DNA of 64,000 bases from Lachnospiraceae bacterium M18-1 (GCA_000403295.2 KE159605.1:1149409-1213408); one strand, 5' to 3'. Positions 18,177 through 27,873 are shown, counted from the first letter of the stretch. Translations and numbers: made by a program. The notes: generated by a model not told the origin, from the letters alone.

Positions 18177-18192
18177 GTTCGAAAAGAACACC
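18177..18192 (-). repeat. Dispersed motif GTGTTCKWTTCGAACC, copy near YARHG gene
   Basis: Minus strand GGTGTTCTTTTCGAACTC; one mismatch at the right edge. It lies just beyond the stop of the YARHG gene. Confidence 0.6.
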
Positions 18193-18215
18193 AACAGTTT
18201 TTATAAATAGTATCA

Positions 18216-19505
18216 TTACCAACGATTAAACTCCGTAGACCACCTATATCCCATTCCAGTTGTTAATTCCGTAATCGTCCCTGAGTCCATTCCTGTAAGC
18301 TCTCCTGAACTTGTCACATACATATTTTCTGCATCAGACCATGTAAACGTAATTTCATAACCATAAAGGTTGGCTTGGGCTGTATTATTGCCTGTAATCA
18401 GAGCTTCCTCCGTTACGATCGCCTGCGGCATCTCCAAAGCGCCTAATGAATACTGAATGGAACTGTCTCCAATAGATAAAATCTCTATTTTCCCGGTAAA
18501 GGATCTGGGGGTGATACAAATATACACTCCTGTGCTGCCAATAAACTGTCCTGAAACGTTACTTGTCTCAGCCACTTCATCTTCGACCCTTTTAATCAGC
18601 TCGGCGTTCTTTTTCTCAAAATCATTAAAAACCGCATCTGCATTAAATTGTTCTGCCGTTACATTTCCTGAATACCACGGCATACTATTAAAGTGCTGCT
18701 GTAGTCCTTCATCCTGAAAAATATATCCATGCCTTGCAAATATTTCATTCCTTCCGATAAAAAGCCTGTCGGTTTCTACACCTCTTACCTCTTCTTCGGA
18801 AAGATATCTGCTATTGCTGTCTGGAAAAATATACTGGGCACGCATCTGATCTTCCTTTGTCTGCCTGTAATTTCCGATTTCTTCATCCGACATAATACTG
18901 ATATTGATACTGGCAACATTGTTTTCATTTAATCCACAGACTACATTTCTCTTTGCCTCAAGATTCATAAACTGTATGCTTTCTCCGGAATCAACAATCT
19001 CAGGATAAGCGTCTTTCATCTTATCTGCAGCTTCTTCCTTCGTCATTCCGGTTCTAACCCCATGGAAGGATGGCATCCCTTCTCCACTGCCCTGAATCAT
19101 GATATTTATAAGGTTCCCTTCTTGATACATGGCTTGTACACTGCCGTCCAATCCCATATAAGCCGGATTCTCCTCTGAATTTTCCAGCCCGATTTCTACC
19201 GCATAATCCTCTGAGTGGCCGAATAGAATCTCCATATCAATGCCGGAAAAATCTGTTGCTACTTTCTCGTCTTTCTTTGGCTCTGTTTTATTTTCATCCT
19301 TTGTCCCTTTTTGGGACAGGATGCCTATGTATGCCGCAAGCCCCAGCACGATGATCAGAAGCAGGATCACCACCCAAAACCATCCATTTTTATATGCGGA
19401 TTTTTTCTTATGCCGGGCTGACTTTTGTACTTCGGTCGGTGTTCCACAATTTGGGCATATCTTCCAACTGCTTTCCAAATGTCCTCCACATTTTTTACAA
19501 TTCAT
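18216..19505 (-). CDS. Zinc-ribbon membrane protein with YARHG domain
   Basis: 429 residues. Residues 1-21 form a zinc ribbon (CKKCGG ... CPNCG). A transmembrane helix follows (about 42-65, WFWVVILLLIIVLGLAAYIGIL), placing most of the protein outside the cell. Near residues 250-285, RNEIFARHGYIFQDEGLQQHF followed by MPWY is a YARHG domain, found in extracellular proteins of Firmicutes and thought to bind cell-wall or peptide ligands. The C-terminal domain is beta-rich. It is likely a surface sensor-like protein; no enzymatic motif is visible. Confidence 0.82.
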   Translation of the reverse strand: MNCKKCGGHLESSWKICPNCGTPTEVQKSARHKKKSAYKNGWFWVVILLLIIVLGLAAYIGILSQKGTKDENKTEPKKDEKVATDFSGIDMEILFGHSEDYAVEIGLENSEENPAYMGLDGSVQAMYQEGNLINIMIQGSGEGMPSFHGVRTGMTKEEAADKMKDAYPEIVDSGESIQFMNLEAKRNVVCGLNENNVASINISIMSDEEIGNYRQTKEDQMRAQYIFPDSNSRYLSEEEVRGVETDRLFIGRNEIFARHGYIFQDEGLQQHFNSMPWYSGNVTAEQFNADAVFNDFEKKNAELIKRVEDEVAETSNVSGQFIGSTGVYICITPRSFTGKIEILSIGDSSIQYSLGALEMPQAIVTEEALITGNNTAQANLYGYEITFTWSDAENMYVTSSGELTGMDSGTITELTTGMGYRWSTEFNRW

Positions 19506-19554
19506 TTTCCGATTCTCCCTTCATACGATTGCCTGATAACCTCTTATAATTCTG

Positions 19555-20802
19555 CTAATCTGCTTGTAATGGAACCTCCGTTTTCAAATCAAGAGCAGGC
19601 AGATTGTTAAGCATCTCTGACAGCTTTTCAATGTCCTTTTCCCAATCCTTCACATTTTCTTTTAAATCCGTAATATCCTGCGGTGTTAGCTTGTTAGCAA
19701 GATGCCTTTCCATGATATCAAGCAGATTCCTTATGTTATCAATTTCTTTCACCTTTTGTTCTCCTTTATCCTCTTCTTCATCTGTTTTACATGTTGCAAA
19801 TGCCTGGTCAATAATTGGCGCAAATACATTACCAAGATCCATCCCTTGCGGTATCTGTGGTTTTTCAAATGTCGGTGCAACTCCCATACTGTCAAGTGCG
19901 CACCTGTCAATAGGCAGATAATGTTTTGCATCAATCTCTGCGTCAATCAACTCAATTATCACATCGATCACAGCTTGAGACATATTTGTCATACTTGCAA
20001 TTTCTGTTGCTGATTTTTTATTCATGATATAATTTGTGTAGACAATACTGTATACACTAATCCAATGCAGTGTATGCTTAAGTCCTTTTATAGAATTGTC
20101 TTTGCTTGCTTCTATATCACTAACATTATTAGCAAATTCAGTCATCGAACCATACTTTTTAATTTTACTAGAATTAATTAAGAATGTGTTTATCCAATAA
20201 TCATTAATATCCAAAAGTTCACAGGTTTTATAGAATATTAATGATATTTGGAGTTTTCGTGATTCTTGATCAACACAATATTGCGGGAAGTTGAATCTCA
20301 TAAAAATATCTTTTTCAATGATATCACCCAAATCCCATTTTGGTCCGTTTGATGTTTCTTGTTTTGCATCAACTTTCTGCTCAGTTGCCTGAGTCTGCGG
20401 CGGCACTTGTTGTACTGTCTGGTTTTGATTATAGATTGGTGGTACAATCGGCTGGGATGGTTGTGGGATAAATGGAGCAGGAGCCACCGGAGGAACCTGC
20501 ATCGTTGGTGTCTGGGCAGGAATTCCTATTGTGCCCCATTGTGTAATCTGTTCGGCAGGTTGCTGACATCCATTCATTCCAGGAATAAAGAATGGCGGAA
20601 GTTGTTCATCTGAACGGCATCTTTCTGCTACGCCTGCAGCAATATTGTGCATCTGTTCATTTGTATATGGTGCAGCATCAACTGGAACTTGAGCTGTCTG
20701 CTGTGCAGTCTGAGCAGTTTGGGTTACGGGTGTCTCTTCTACTGCTACTTGCTGTTCTACCTGCTGATTTTTTGCTTCCTGATTATTTGTTTTTCTTGCC
20801 AT
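19555..20802 (-). CDS. Hypothetical protein with Gln/Pro-rich N-terminus
   Basis: 415 residues, preceded by AAAAGGAG. Residues 1-150 are low complexity, rich in Gln, Pro, Val and Thr, and probably disordered. Residues 155-300 form a predicted helical domain (WDLGDIIEKDIFMRFNFPQYC ...), and the last 90 residues are a charged coiled coil. No domain is recognised. It is just downstream of a small gene (16 nt gap), which itself follows the AAA+ operon after about 90 bp. Confidence 0.65.
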   Translation of the reverse strand: MARKTNNQEAKNQQVEQQVAVEETPVTQTAQTAQQTAQVPVDAAPYTNEQMHNIAAGVAERCRSDEQLPPFFIPGMNGCQQPAEQITQWGTIGIPAQTPTMQVPPVAPAPFIPQPSQPIVPPIYNQNQTVQQVPPQTQATEQKVDAKQETSNGPKWDLGDIIEKDIFMRFNFPQYCVDQESRKLQISLIFYKTCELLDINDYWINTFLINSSKIKKYGSMTEFANNVSDIEASKDNSIKGLKHTLHWISVYSIVYTNYIMNKKSATEIASMTNMSQAVIDVIIELIDAEIDAKHYLPIDRCALDSMGVAPTFEKPQIPQGMDLGNVFAPIIDQAFATCKTDEEEDKGEQKVKEIDNIRNLLDIMERHLANKLTPQDITDLKENVKDWEKDIEKLSEMLNNLPALDLKTEVPLQAD

Positions 20803-20817
20803 TTTTCATTCTCCTTT

Positions 20818-21171
20818 TCATTTTAATACACTGATTGATTTCTTCAAGCTACTAATACATTCACCAAAATTATTATTTATCCAACTCCAGTATGCATCTT
20901 CTACTCTGCTGTAAACAATGTCACGTACAGAATTATCCGGTATGTGTTTTATTAACTGTTTCAGATTGTATTCTGGCCATACAAATCCATGTAAGGTGCA
21001 TCCTTCTATTATTTTTTCTATCATTTGTCTTGTATAGTGTTGCATAAATATCGGTGAATAATGTGCATGATATTTTTGCCTGGACAAGGTGAAGGAAGGA
21101 GGCGATGCTGTAGCATCGTTGACTGACTTCAACGCAGTACTGGCAAAAATAGCAGGTGCAGTATTCATCAT
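20818..21171 (-). CDS. Small hypothetical protein upstream of the Gln/Pro-rich gene
   Basis: Up to 117 residues; the reliable part is the helical C-terminal 80 residues (RQMIEKIIEGCTLHGFVWPEYNLKQLI ... WINNNFGECISSL). No ribosome site is clear at either in-frame ATG, so the true start is uncertain. A 16-bp near-palindrome lies inside it at 21103-21118. Spacing of 16 nt to the next gene suggests one transcript. Function unknown. Confidence 0.45.
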   Translation of the reverse strand: MMNTAPAIFASTALKSVNDATASPPSFTLSRQKYHAHYSPIFMQHYTRQMIEKIIEGCTLHGFVWPEYNLKQLIKHIPDNSVRDIVYSRVEDAYWSWINNNFGECISSLKKSISVLK

Positions 21172-21259
21172 TAATTATACAATGCTGTACTAGTTTAGTA
21201 ATTTGCTCGTACTATTGTTAACATTTGTATCAGTCCACTGTTTCTACAATCAAACCATA

Positions 21260-22819
21260 TTACCACGAAAGCAACGACCTTAATCCAGACACAATACCAC
21301 TCCCAACACTTTTTACTCCTTCCCACGCCTTTGAAACGACCTCTTTCACCTTTGAAGCAACCTTCTTCGCCCCATTATAAACCTTCTCCCCAATCTTACT
21401 TCCTGCTGTATATCCTGCTATGCCTCCGATAAGCCCCCCGGCTATCGGCCCTACAATCGGAATCCAGCCAAGGGCTGCTACCCCGATCGCTGCCCCCGCT
21501 CCTGCACAGCACAGACCTGCAGCCATAGATGTACTCGTCCGTCCCATCTGTTCTAATGCTTCGCTCATAGTGATCTCGCCTTTTGCAGCTTTCCAGAGAA
21601 TCTTCGCATCCTCGATCCCTACACAGGCAATCTTTGCGATCGTACCAGGCGGCGTACCGGGTGGGATGATTGGCAGGACTCCTTGCTGTGCCGCTACAGT
21701 CAATGCGCCCCCTGCCGCTGCTTTCACACCTGTATCGGCTCCGGTCAGCAACGCAGTTTCTACGACCTCGCCTCCTTCTATCTCTTCGCCGTTCATAGCA
21801 CGGCCTGCCAGTTCAATCCCTGTAGACAGCAAGACCGCTTGCATCCCGGCTGCTCCGGCCTGCTTCCCAAGGTTGACCGCCAGCTCTTTCGTATTATAAA
21901 GATTCCAATCTGTCCTTGGAATCTTTCCACTTTCCTGAACTTCCAACTGCAGTTTTTTGATTTCTTCCTTTGTCAGTGAATCTGACCGGATATCTACTTT
22001 ATCCGTGCCGCCAATATAATCTGTGACCGTTTTATTGGGGAATGCCGCCTGCACCTCTTCCACCTGGTCGCTGGGAACTATTAATCTCTGGTTATTATAA
22101 TTCCCTCTCTTTAACAACTGCTCCGTTGCCTTTGCATCTTTCCCAAATTTCAACTGATACTGGTGTACGATTCCGGGCTCGTTCCTATTTCTGATCACTA
22201 CGTCAAAAGAATTTTTTCCGTATGCTTCCCCTTGTTTTGGGATCTCCGCATAAAAATCCGATTTATGCAGCGCCGCCTTTGCATTGAAATTATTTACATG
22301 GTACTGCTCTGCAATAAATCCATCCAGATTTATACACTCCTTCACCCCGTTGTCTTGACGAAGGACCGTCCGCAACATTTGGTAGTTTGCTTCATCCATA
22401 GCGGTATGAATCTGGTTCAGGTAATCTCCATAGGCATTGACTGCAACCCCTTTTGCAGCGTCCTCCACTCTCTGAGAAAACCATTTTTCTTTGGTTTTTC
22501 CCTTTTCCACACTTGCTGTAAGGTCATGCAGATCAGCATCAAATTCCCGAATGGAGTCCACAATCTCTTTTTTCATCCTCTGGATTTCTTCCCCGGATTT
22601 TTTCGGAAGCTCTTCTTTGAGCTGTTTTTCCAGCCAGAGAAATTCTTCCTGATCTCCGTCGCTTTCTTTATATGCCCTGATAAAACGCTTCCAGATTTCC
22701 TTCACTTTCCCGGCTTCTTCAACCGTCAGCCCTTCGACCACGATTTCTCCCGATTCTGGTTCCACGGCAAATCCATTCTCTTCATACTTTCTGGTTTCGT
22801 CTATTCTATTTTCATCCAT
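21260..22819 (-). CDS. Nuclease-like domain plus glycine-zipper protein (candidate effector)
   Basis: 519 residues from ATG 22819 (AGGAGG upstream). Residues 1-140 are charged coiled coil. About 150-270 (GFIAEQYHVNNFNAKAAL, SFDVVIRNR, HQYQLKFGKDAKATEQLL, RLIVPSDQVEEV) follow the D...Q-x-K strand order of PD-(D/E)XK-like domains of toxins and restriction-like proteins. From about 320 on it is Gly/Ala rich with long hydrophobic stretches (CCAGAGAAIGVAALGWIPIVGPIAGGLIGGIAGYTAG), a glycine-zipper able to enter membranes. It ends an operon with an AAA+ ATPase and a WYL regulator. The effector role is inference. Confidence 0.65.
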   Translation of the reverse strand: MDENRIDETRKYEENGFAVEPESGEIVVEGLTVEEAGKVKEIWKRFIRAYKESDGDQEEFLWLEKQLKEELPKKSGEEIQRMKKEIVDSIREFDADLHDLTASVEKGKTKEKWFSQRVEDAAKGVAVNAYGDYLNQIHTAMDEANYQMLRTVLRQDNGVKECINLDGFIAEQYHVNNFNAKAALHKSDFYAEIPKQGEAYGKNSFDVVIRNRNEPGIVHQYQLKFGKDAKATEQLLKRGNYNNQRLIVPSDQVEEVQAAFPNKTVTDYIGGTDKVDIRSDSLTKEEIKKLQLEVQESGKIPRTDWNLYNTKELAVNLGKQAGAAGMQAVLLSTGIELAGRAMNGEEIEGGEVVETALLTGADTGVKAAAGGALTVAAQQGVLPIIPPGTPPGTIAKIACVGIEDAKILWKAAKGEITMSEALEQMGRTSTSMAAGLCCAGAGAAIGVAALGWIPIVGPIAGGLIGGIAGYTAGSKIGEKVYNGAKKVASKVKEVVSKAWEGVKSVGSGIVSGLRSLLSW

Positions 22820-22835
22820 ACTGGTTTCCTCCTGT

Positions 22836-24368
22836 TTACCTGATTCTGGAAGCACATTTGAACTTCCTTTCTTTGTATTCCTTTTCTAATTTTTCAATAT
22901 CCTCCCTCATGACCTCATTCAATGAATGTGTCTCGCTGACAGCCGTTAGGATGTCCGACGTATCAACGCATGGCTTTCCTTTCACATAAGCGCTCTCAAT
23001 CCCGTCCTTTACAACGCCCTCAATATCTGCCCCGCTATATCCATTCGTCTTTTCTACCAGCTTTTCTATATCAAGATCCTGCAGATCTTTAGGCCTGCGT
23101 TTCCTGATATGGATTTCAAATATTTTTTTACGTTCTTCTTTTTGCGGCAGCTTCACATAAAATATTTCATCGAACCGGCCTTTCCGTACTAATTCCGGCG
23201 GGAGCTTCATGATATCGTTTGCTGTCGCCACAACAAATACCGCGCTTTTCTTTTCCTGCATCCAAGTCAGGAACTGCCCGAAAAGCCTTGTCGTCACTTC
23301 GGCTCCGCCTCCGTTTCCTCCGATTCCTGCAAATGCTTTTTCCAGTTCATCAACCCACAGGACGCACGGTGAAATTGCTTCCGCAAGCGAGATTGCCTGT
23401 CTCAGGTTCGCTTCTGATTCCCCCACATATTTTCCCATGAGCCGTCCCATGTCCAGTTTCAGCAGGGGAACCTCAAACAGCTTTGCCGATGCTTTTGCAT
23501 TCAAGGATTTTCCACACCCAGGAATCCCAGCGATCAATACTCCTTTCGGAAGTTCTACTCCATATTTCTTTGCCTTGGTCATATCCTTTAAGATCACTGC
23601 CTTCTTTTCCAGCCATTCTTTCAGGTTGTCAAGTCCGCCGATATCCTCGAGCCCTTCGCTGACTGGAATCATTTCCAGAATCCCCGCTTTACGAATCATC
23701 TGCTGCTTCTGCTCCACGATAAGCTGGATCGTTTCCCTGTCCACTTTCCCCCTTGAGGAAACATCCAGCGCAAGGATTGTTTCGATCTCTAACTCGGAAA
23801 GCCCTTTAAACGCAACCACGATCTCATCCAATAGCCCCTCATACAGGCTCCCTAAGTCATTCTCTGACATAAAATCGGAAATCACCTTCCGTATTTCTTC
23901 CTCATTTAGAAAATCCTCCCTTAGAAGCACCATATATTTTTCCAATTCTTTTGGAACCCTGACAATGGGTGAAATAAATATAAATGTGGTTTCCAATGCC
24001 CCTGCCTCTATCCTTAAACAGGCATTTTTCAGCAGTGCGACCAGTTTAGGGTCTTCCAGATATGTATGGATATCTTTTATGATCAATATTTTTCTATCAA
24101 ATTCCTCTTCCCTCACCCCATATCGAATCCACTCCTGCAAAGTCTTCTCAGTGTCGAGGCTGCTATGGATGCTGGTATACTTCCCATTTTCAACTTTCTT
24201 ACGGTCTACACAGCCGTCCATCTCATTCCATTCCCACACCCTGCGGCTTCCTGTCACCTGCAGAATCAATTCGTCAATTTTATTGTCATCAAAGCTGTCA
24301 ATATAAATAATCGGAACCTGCGCATCAATGTATTCCCTTAACCTTACGTCAAACCTGTTTTCTCTCAT
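22836..24368 (-). CDS. Ycf46-like AAA+ ATPase
   Basis: 510 residues. The N-terminal 220 residues (YIDAQVPIIYIDSFDDNKIDEL, ILIIKDIHTYL) match the degenerate first domain of Ycf46-type AAA+ proteins. The AAA+ core has Walker A GIPGCGKS, Walker B CVLWVDELEKAF, sensor 1 VVATANDI and the arginine-finger segment RKGRFDEIFYV, all intact, then a helical lid. It is therefore an active classical-clade ATPase, likely a remodeler. It lies between the 218-residue protein and the nuclease/glycine-zipper protein, 16-24 nt apart, suggesting it acts on one of them. Confidence 0.85.
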   Translation of the reverse strand: MRENRFDVRLREYIDAQVPIIYIDSFDDNKIDELILQVTGSRRVWEWNEMDGCVDRKKVENGKYTSIHSSLDTEKTLQEWIRYGVREEEFDRKILIIKDIHTYLEDPKLVALLKNACLRIEAGALETTFIFISPIVRVPKELEKYMVLLREDFLNEEEIRKVISDFMSENDLGSLYEGLLDEIVVAFKGLSELEIETILALDVSSRGKVDRETIQLIVEQKQQMIRKAGILEMIPVSEGLEDIGGLDNLKEWLEKKAVILKDMTKAKKYGVELPKGVLIAGIPGCGKSLNAKASAKLFEVPLLKLDMGRLMGKYVGESEANLRQAISLAEAISPCVLWVDELEKAFAGIGGNGGGAEVTTRLFGQFLTWMQEKKSAVFVVATANDIMKLPPELVRKGRFDEIFYVKLPQKEERKKIFEIHIRKRRPKDLQDLDIEKLVEKTNGYSGADIEGVVKDGIESAYVKGKPCVDTSDILTAVSETHSLNEVMREDIEKLEKEYKERKFKCASRIR

Positions 24369-24391
24369 AGTGTTTTTCCTCTCCTGCCCCT

Positions 24392-25045
24392 CTATTCCAT
24401 CGCTTTTTGTACCTTTGACAAATATAATTTAAAAGCATCCAGCATACTGTAATAAATCGCTGTCTCTGGACTTCCCATTGCCGCTTTCTTCATTTCTTCT
24501 GTTGCAAATTCCACATCCTGTAATTTTATTTTCTTCTTCTGGAACTCTTCTCTGCTGTGGATCTCCAGATCCACCACCGGACAGCCGATTCCTATGAACT
24601 CTGTATTTCCCATCCATTCCCGTATGGAAAATGTTTTCCCAAATAGATATACCGGGCTGCACCCGGACTGTACAAGCCGTTCCAGTTCCTCCTGAGTATC
24701 TGCAATATGCTCCATTTTCTCTAATTCCTCTTCACTGACATAGGGCTTTAGCTGCTCCCTTAACTCTGTACCCTTCATGATGCTCCGGAGGTTGATTTTC
24801 TCCGATCCGTCCCATTCGGCTCCAAGTGCTTTTGCCAGAAGTTCGCCGAAATCATCTTCATCACCGGTCAGTTCCCGGACCTTTTCCAAAATATCGTCAT
24901 AGTAATTGTTTTCAAGCCACCGTTCCAATTTTCCGTTTGAATAATACTCAGCAGCAGACTCAATGTCAAAATTTTCCCGAAGGGCTTCAATGTCCCTTAC
25001 CTCTTCTCCATTTTTCATCACCAATGGAAATTTTATCTTCTTCAT
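24392..25045 (-). CDS. Hypothetical protein of the WYL/AAA+ operon
   Basis: About 217 residues, acidic. The N-terminus has FPLVMKNGEEVRDIEALRENFD followed by a short segment with YYSNGKLERWLENNYYDD, a motif I have seen in clostridial proteins of unknown role, often beside AAA+ ATPases. The C-terminal part (VDLEIHSREEFQKKKIKLQDVEF) is beta-rich. Its ATG at 25045 overlaps the stop of the regulator gene (TGATG), so translation is coupled. It may be an adaptor for the AAA+ ATPase; this is inference from position. Confidence 0.7.
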   Translation of the reverse strand: MKKIKFPLVMKNGEEVRDIEALRENFDIESAAEYYSNGKLERWLENNYYDDILEKVRELTGDEDDFGELLAKALGAEWDGSEKINLRSIMKGTELREQLKPYVSEEELEKMEHIADTQEELERLVQSGCSPVYLFGKTFSIREWMGNTEFIGIGCPVVDLEIHSREEFQKKKIKLQDVEFATEEMKKAAMGSPETAIYYSMLDAFKLYLSKVQKAME

Positions 25046-25779
25046 CAATCTCTTCTCCTTTGTTCTTCTATGTTTTTCAGAAATTCTTTCCCTTCCTGGT
25101 AACTGTATCTCTTCAAGACCTCATTGCCATATTTCTGTAAAGTCATCTGGAATGATTCGATCTCATCCAGCCCAAATGCCATAAGTTCTTCTTCATTTTC
25201 CTGTCGATAGCCTAAAAGGTAGAATCCTGAAAACTGATATTCTACTGCGACAGGGAAAAATTTAACCCGGCCCTGTTCTCCTCTTTTCTCTTTTAGTTTC
25301 AGCCGGATCATATTCTGGTCAGAGATACATTTCAGTAAATCACCGAATAGCTTCATAAAGGCTCCCTGGCCTGTTTTTTCTTCATACTGGCCGATCTCAT
25401 TCAGGAGGAATTTTTTTGAATCCTCCCTGTCCCCTTTTTCGGCCACAGACTGCAGGCTCATCATAAGTCCCTCAAATTCACCCTTTTCCAGTACCCGCTC
25501 ACTTTTTAATATTTTCACAACCATCTGCAGTTCCAACAGGGACAGCGAGCCCCTTTCTCCACTGCCTGGAATCCGATAACTCCCCCTTTCTAAATGGTAC
25601 TGTACATCCTCTCCACTGTATTCCTCACTCAGAAACAGCCTGATCTTTTCAATATCCCGGTCAAATGTACGCCCGCTTATTCCATACTCGGCGCAGAACA
25701 GCTTTTTCTGTACCTCCTTTCCTTTACGTAATACTTCATACATTTTTAATATTCTGAGTGCCTGATCCTTACTTTCCAT
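25045..25779 (-). CDS. WYL-domain transcriptional regulator
   Basis: 244 residues. The N-terminal winged helix (KKLFCAEYGISGRTFDRDIEKIRLFL) is a DeoR-type HTH; the C-terminal half (MIRLKLKEKRGEQGRVKFFPVAVEYQFSGFYLLGYR) fits a WYL domain, though the WYL triplet itself is changed. WYL regulators often control defence operons and sense nucleic-acid ligands. It is the first gene of the operon with the 217-residue protein, AAA+ ATPase and nuclease-like protein, and probably controls it. Confidence 0.8.
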   Translation of the reverse strand: MESKDQALRILKMYEVLRKGKEVQKKLFCAEYGISGRTFDRDIEKIRLFLSEEYSGEDVQYHLERGSYRIPGSGERGSLSLLELQMVVKILKSERVLEKGEFEGLMMSLQSVAEKGDREDSKKFLLNEIGQYEEKTGQGAFMKLFGDLLKCISDQNMIRLKLKEKRGEQGRVKFFPVAVEYQFSGFYLLGYRQENEEELMAFGLDEIESFQMTLQKYGNEVLKRYSYQEGKEFLKNIEEQRRRD

Positions 25780-26293
25780 GCCACCACCCTTCCATTTCAG
25801 CTATACCATAACACACAGGTTCGACAGCTCATGACGTTGCGGAAAAATTTCTTTAAAAATTTTCTATATTTTTCTGGCATGAAATTTGTGTTTCCAGAAG
25901 AAAGATAAAAAATAAAGGCAAAAAATAAAAGCATGCCTGTTAAGCCTGTTTTGTCTGCCCTTGCAAAAAAGTATTCGATTCGAACCACTTATATTATGGC
26001 TTATTTGCATTACAAATTATGCCGCTCTTTTATGTCAATTATTGCCGGGCGCCTTATTAGCCGTCCATATTAAAAAATTTATTCCTTGATTCATACATGC
26101 TTCTGATAAAACGGTTTATGTTTATGGAATCTTTCTACGTTTAAGGTTCTCAATAATTATATTGCTAAATATAACCATTAGCAACATATATCAATATTAT
26201 TATAACTGTAGGATAGTGTTTTTGGAAGGGTAAAAGTTATATTTTGTTATCATAGGAAAAAGATGCTCCAGACAGCGGAGAAAAGGGGGCTAT
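25780..26293. promoter_or_regulatory. Divergent intergenic region upstream of WYL operon
   Basis: About 510 bp between the WYL regulator and a plus-strand XRE gene. It contains a copy of the dispersed motif at 25971-25986 (GTATTCGATTCGAACC). A 63-codon minus-strand frame here has poor composition and no ribosome site. The right part (26140-26230) is AT-rich and probably holds promoters for both genes. Confidence 0.45.
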
Positions 26294-26641
26294 ATGAATT
26301 TAAACGAAATTGGAACAAGAATCAAATCTGCCCGGCATGAAGCCAGATTGACTCAGGAACAGTTGGCAGAACTCATTGACGTCTCACCACACTATATCTA
26401 TGAGATAGAACGAGGCTCTAAAGCCATGTCCTTACAGACATTAGAAAAGCTGTCTATCGCATTACACCAGTCCATAGATTTCCTTTTCTGGGGAAATTCC
26501 ATGCCTTACTCAAAAGACAGCCATTCTCGTGAAGATCGGTTATCCATGCTTACCAATAACTTACCGAAGGAGAGCAGAAACGCACTGGCAGATATTTTAA
26601 CTGTCCTGATCCCCTATCTAAAAGCTAAAAAAGAGAAGTAG
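26294..26641 (+). CDS. XRE-family transcriptional regulator
   Basis: 115 residues. An N-terminal Cro/CI-type HTH (IGTRIKSARHEARLTQEQLAELIDVSPHYIYEIERGSKAMSL...) is followed by a helical tail. GGGGGCTAT precedes the ATG. Such single-domain repressors usually control neighbouring mobile-element genes; it is divergent from the WYL operon, so that operon is the likely target. It is also a stand-alone transcript ending at the hairpin at 26634-26662. Confidence 0.85.
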   Translation: MNLNEIGTRIKSARHEARLTQEQLAELIDVSPHYIYEIERGSKAMSLQTLEKLSIALHQSIDFLFWGNSMPYSKDSHSREDRLSMLTNNLPKESRNALADILTVLIPYLKAKKEK

Positions 26642-26662
26642 ATTGTTCACTCTACTTCTCTG
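26634..26662. terminator. Hairpin at end of XRE gene
   Basis: AGAAGTAGA and TCTACTTCT form a 9-bp stem overlapping the stop codon. The following T run is weak, so termination efficiency is uncertain. Confidence 0.45.
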
Positions 26663-26802
26663 TAAAAACAGTGCTTCTTCTATCATTTAAGGTAATGTCA
26701 GCAGATTTCGAATCCATCACCAAAAAATGGAATGGTTATTTTAATCACTGATTTTACTGGATTCCTTTAAGCCTGCCCCTTTTATAATATCGGCATCTGC
26801 GC

Positions 26803-27759
26803 CTAAGCATTTGCATATAATGCACTCTCTGCTTTTTTATATTCTTCCTCCGTATATCCAAAAGAAATAATTTGCTCTTTGGATGCATTCGCTTTGATCA
26901 TTCTCTTGATGGCATTCAAACGCTCACGCCTGATACCTCTTTCTTCAATATTCTCTGACAAATTACACATAATTTGAATCCTCCCTTCTAATTCAGCAGT
27001 CATTATCATTCCATATTCATCTGCCAATACACGTTTCTTTTCTACAGCATCTTTCTCAGAAAGCAATTCTTCCAGCATAGATATCAGTACGTTTTGAGAT
27101 TTCTTTATGCTATCACTGTATTTATCGTTCTCTCCATTCCGTATATTAACAATAATGCCTTTCATCAGATCTGTATGGTATGGATTTTTCTTATTCCCAA
27201 AAACCATTTTTCTATCTAATCCGATTTCCTCAATGGAATCTTCTGTCTCATCATTATCCATACAAATCCAAATACTCCGGACTTTTTTCAGATTATCAAA
27301 ATCACTGTGAAAAAATTCCGTCTGCTTCTGTGCTGAGATCATCCTTGCGAGATAGAATATGATCCTGTTCTCCAGATGATATCCTAACCTGCTATGGTCT
27401 GATGACCGCTGTGCTTCAAGGTTTATCAGAATTTTTATCTCAGCTTCCTTAATGTATGCTGTGAAACGGATATCATAATAGATGATTCCCTCTCCGGGAA
27501 TATTATCCTCTGTTACTGTTTCTTTTACACGTCCAAGATTGGAAAGCCCTGCATCAACCGGCCTTGTTCCGATTTCGATATCATCGCCGATGCAGCCCAT
27601 AATATCTTCAATATCCATCTCCTGAAACTCTTCTATTGTATATTTCAAAATACGCGACAATATCTGCTTGTCCGAAAGCAAATATTTTACATTTGTGTCA
27701 TATGCAGAACCAGAGTCATTCGTAGCACTGACTGTCTGCGCTAAATTTGTCTCTATCAT
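26803..27759 (-). CDS. Rpn-type PD-(D/E)XK nuclease/putative transposase
   Basis: 318 residues. The N-terminal two-thirds (YDTNVKYLLSDKQILSRILKYT, YYDIRFTAYI, ILINLEAQRSSD) shows the D...E-x-Q pattern of the Rpn/PDDEXK_2 transposase-like nucleases that promote recombination. The C-terminal part ends in EQIISFGYTEEEYKKAESALYANA. A decayed paralogue with the same tail lies at 38571-39040. These genes are often mobile and multicopy; this one seems intact. Confidence 0.82.
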   Translation of the reverse strand: MIETNLAQTVSATNDSGSAYDTNVKYLLSDKQILSRILKYTIEEFQEMDIEDIMGCIGDDIEIGTRPVDAGLSNLGRVKETVTEDNIPGEGIIYYDIRFTAYIKEAEIKILINLEAQRSSDHSRLGYHLENRIIFYLARMISAQKQTEFFHSDFDNLKKVRSIWICMDNDETEDSIEEIGLDRKMVFGNKKNPYHTDLMKGIIVNIRNGENDKYSDSIKKSQNVLISMLEELLSEKDAVEKKRVLADEYGMIMTAELEGRIQIMCNLSENIEERGIRRERLNAIKRMIKANASKEQIISFGYTEEEYKKAESALYANA

Positions 27760-27873
27760 TGGTACTCACCCACTCCCTTTTTTTCATTATATGCGATATA
27801 AATGATAAAATCAACTGCTTCTCAACGAACCCTCCAGCTTATTCGATATAATAAATACAATTTTTATAATCCC

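Noticed and set aside
23209..24306. Long plus-strand frame opposite the AAA+ ATPase
   Set aside because: Serine-rich antisense shadow of a well-supported gene with intact Walker motifs.
25797..25988. 63-codon frame upstream of the WYL gene
   Set aside because: No ribosome site and no protein-like pattern; it covers the probable promoter region.
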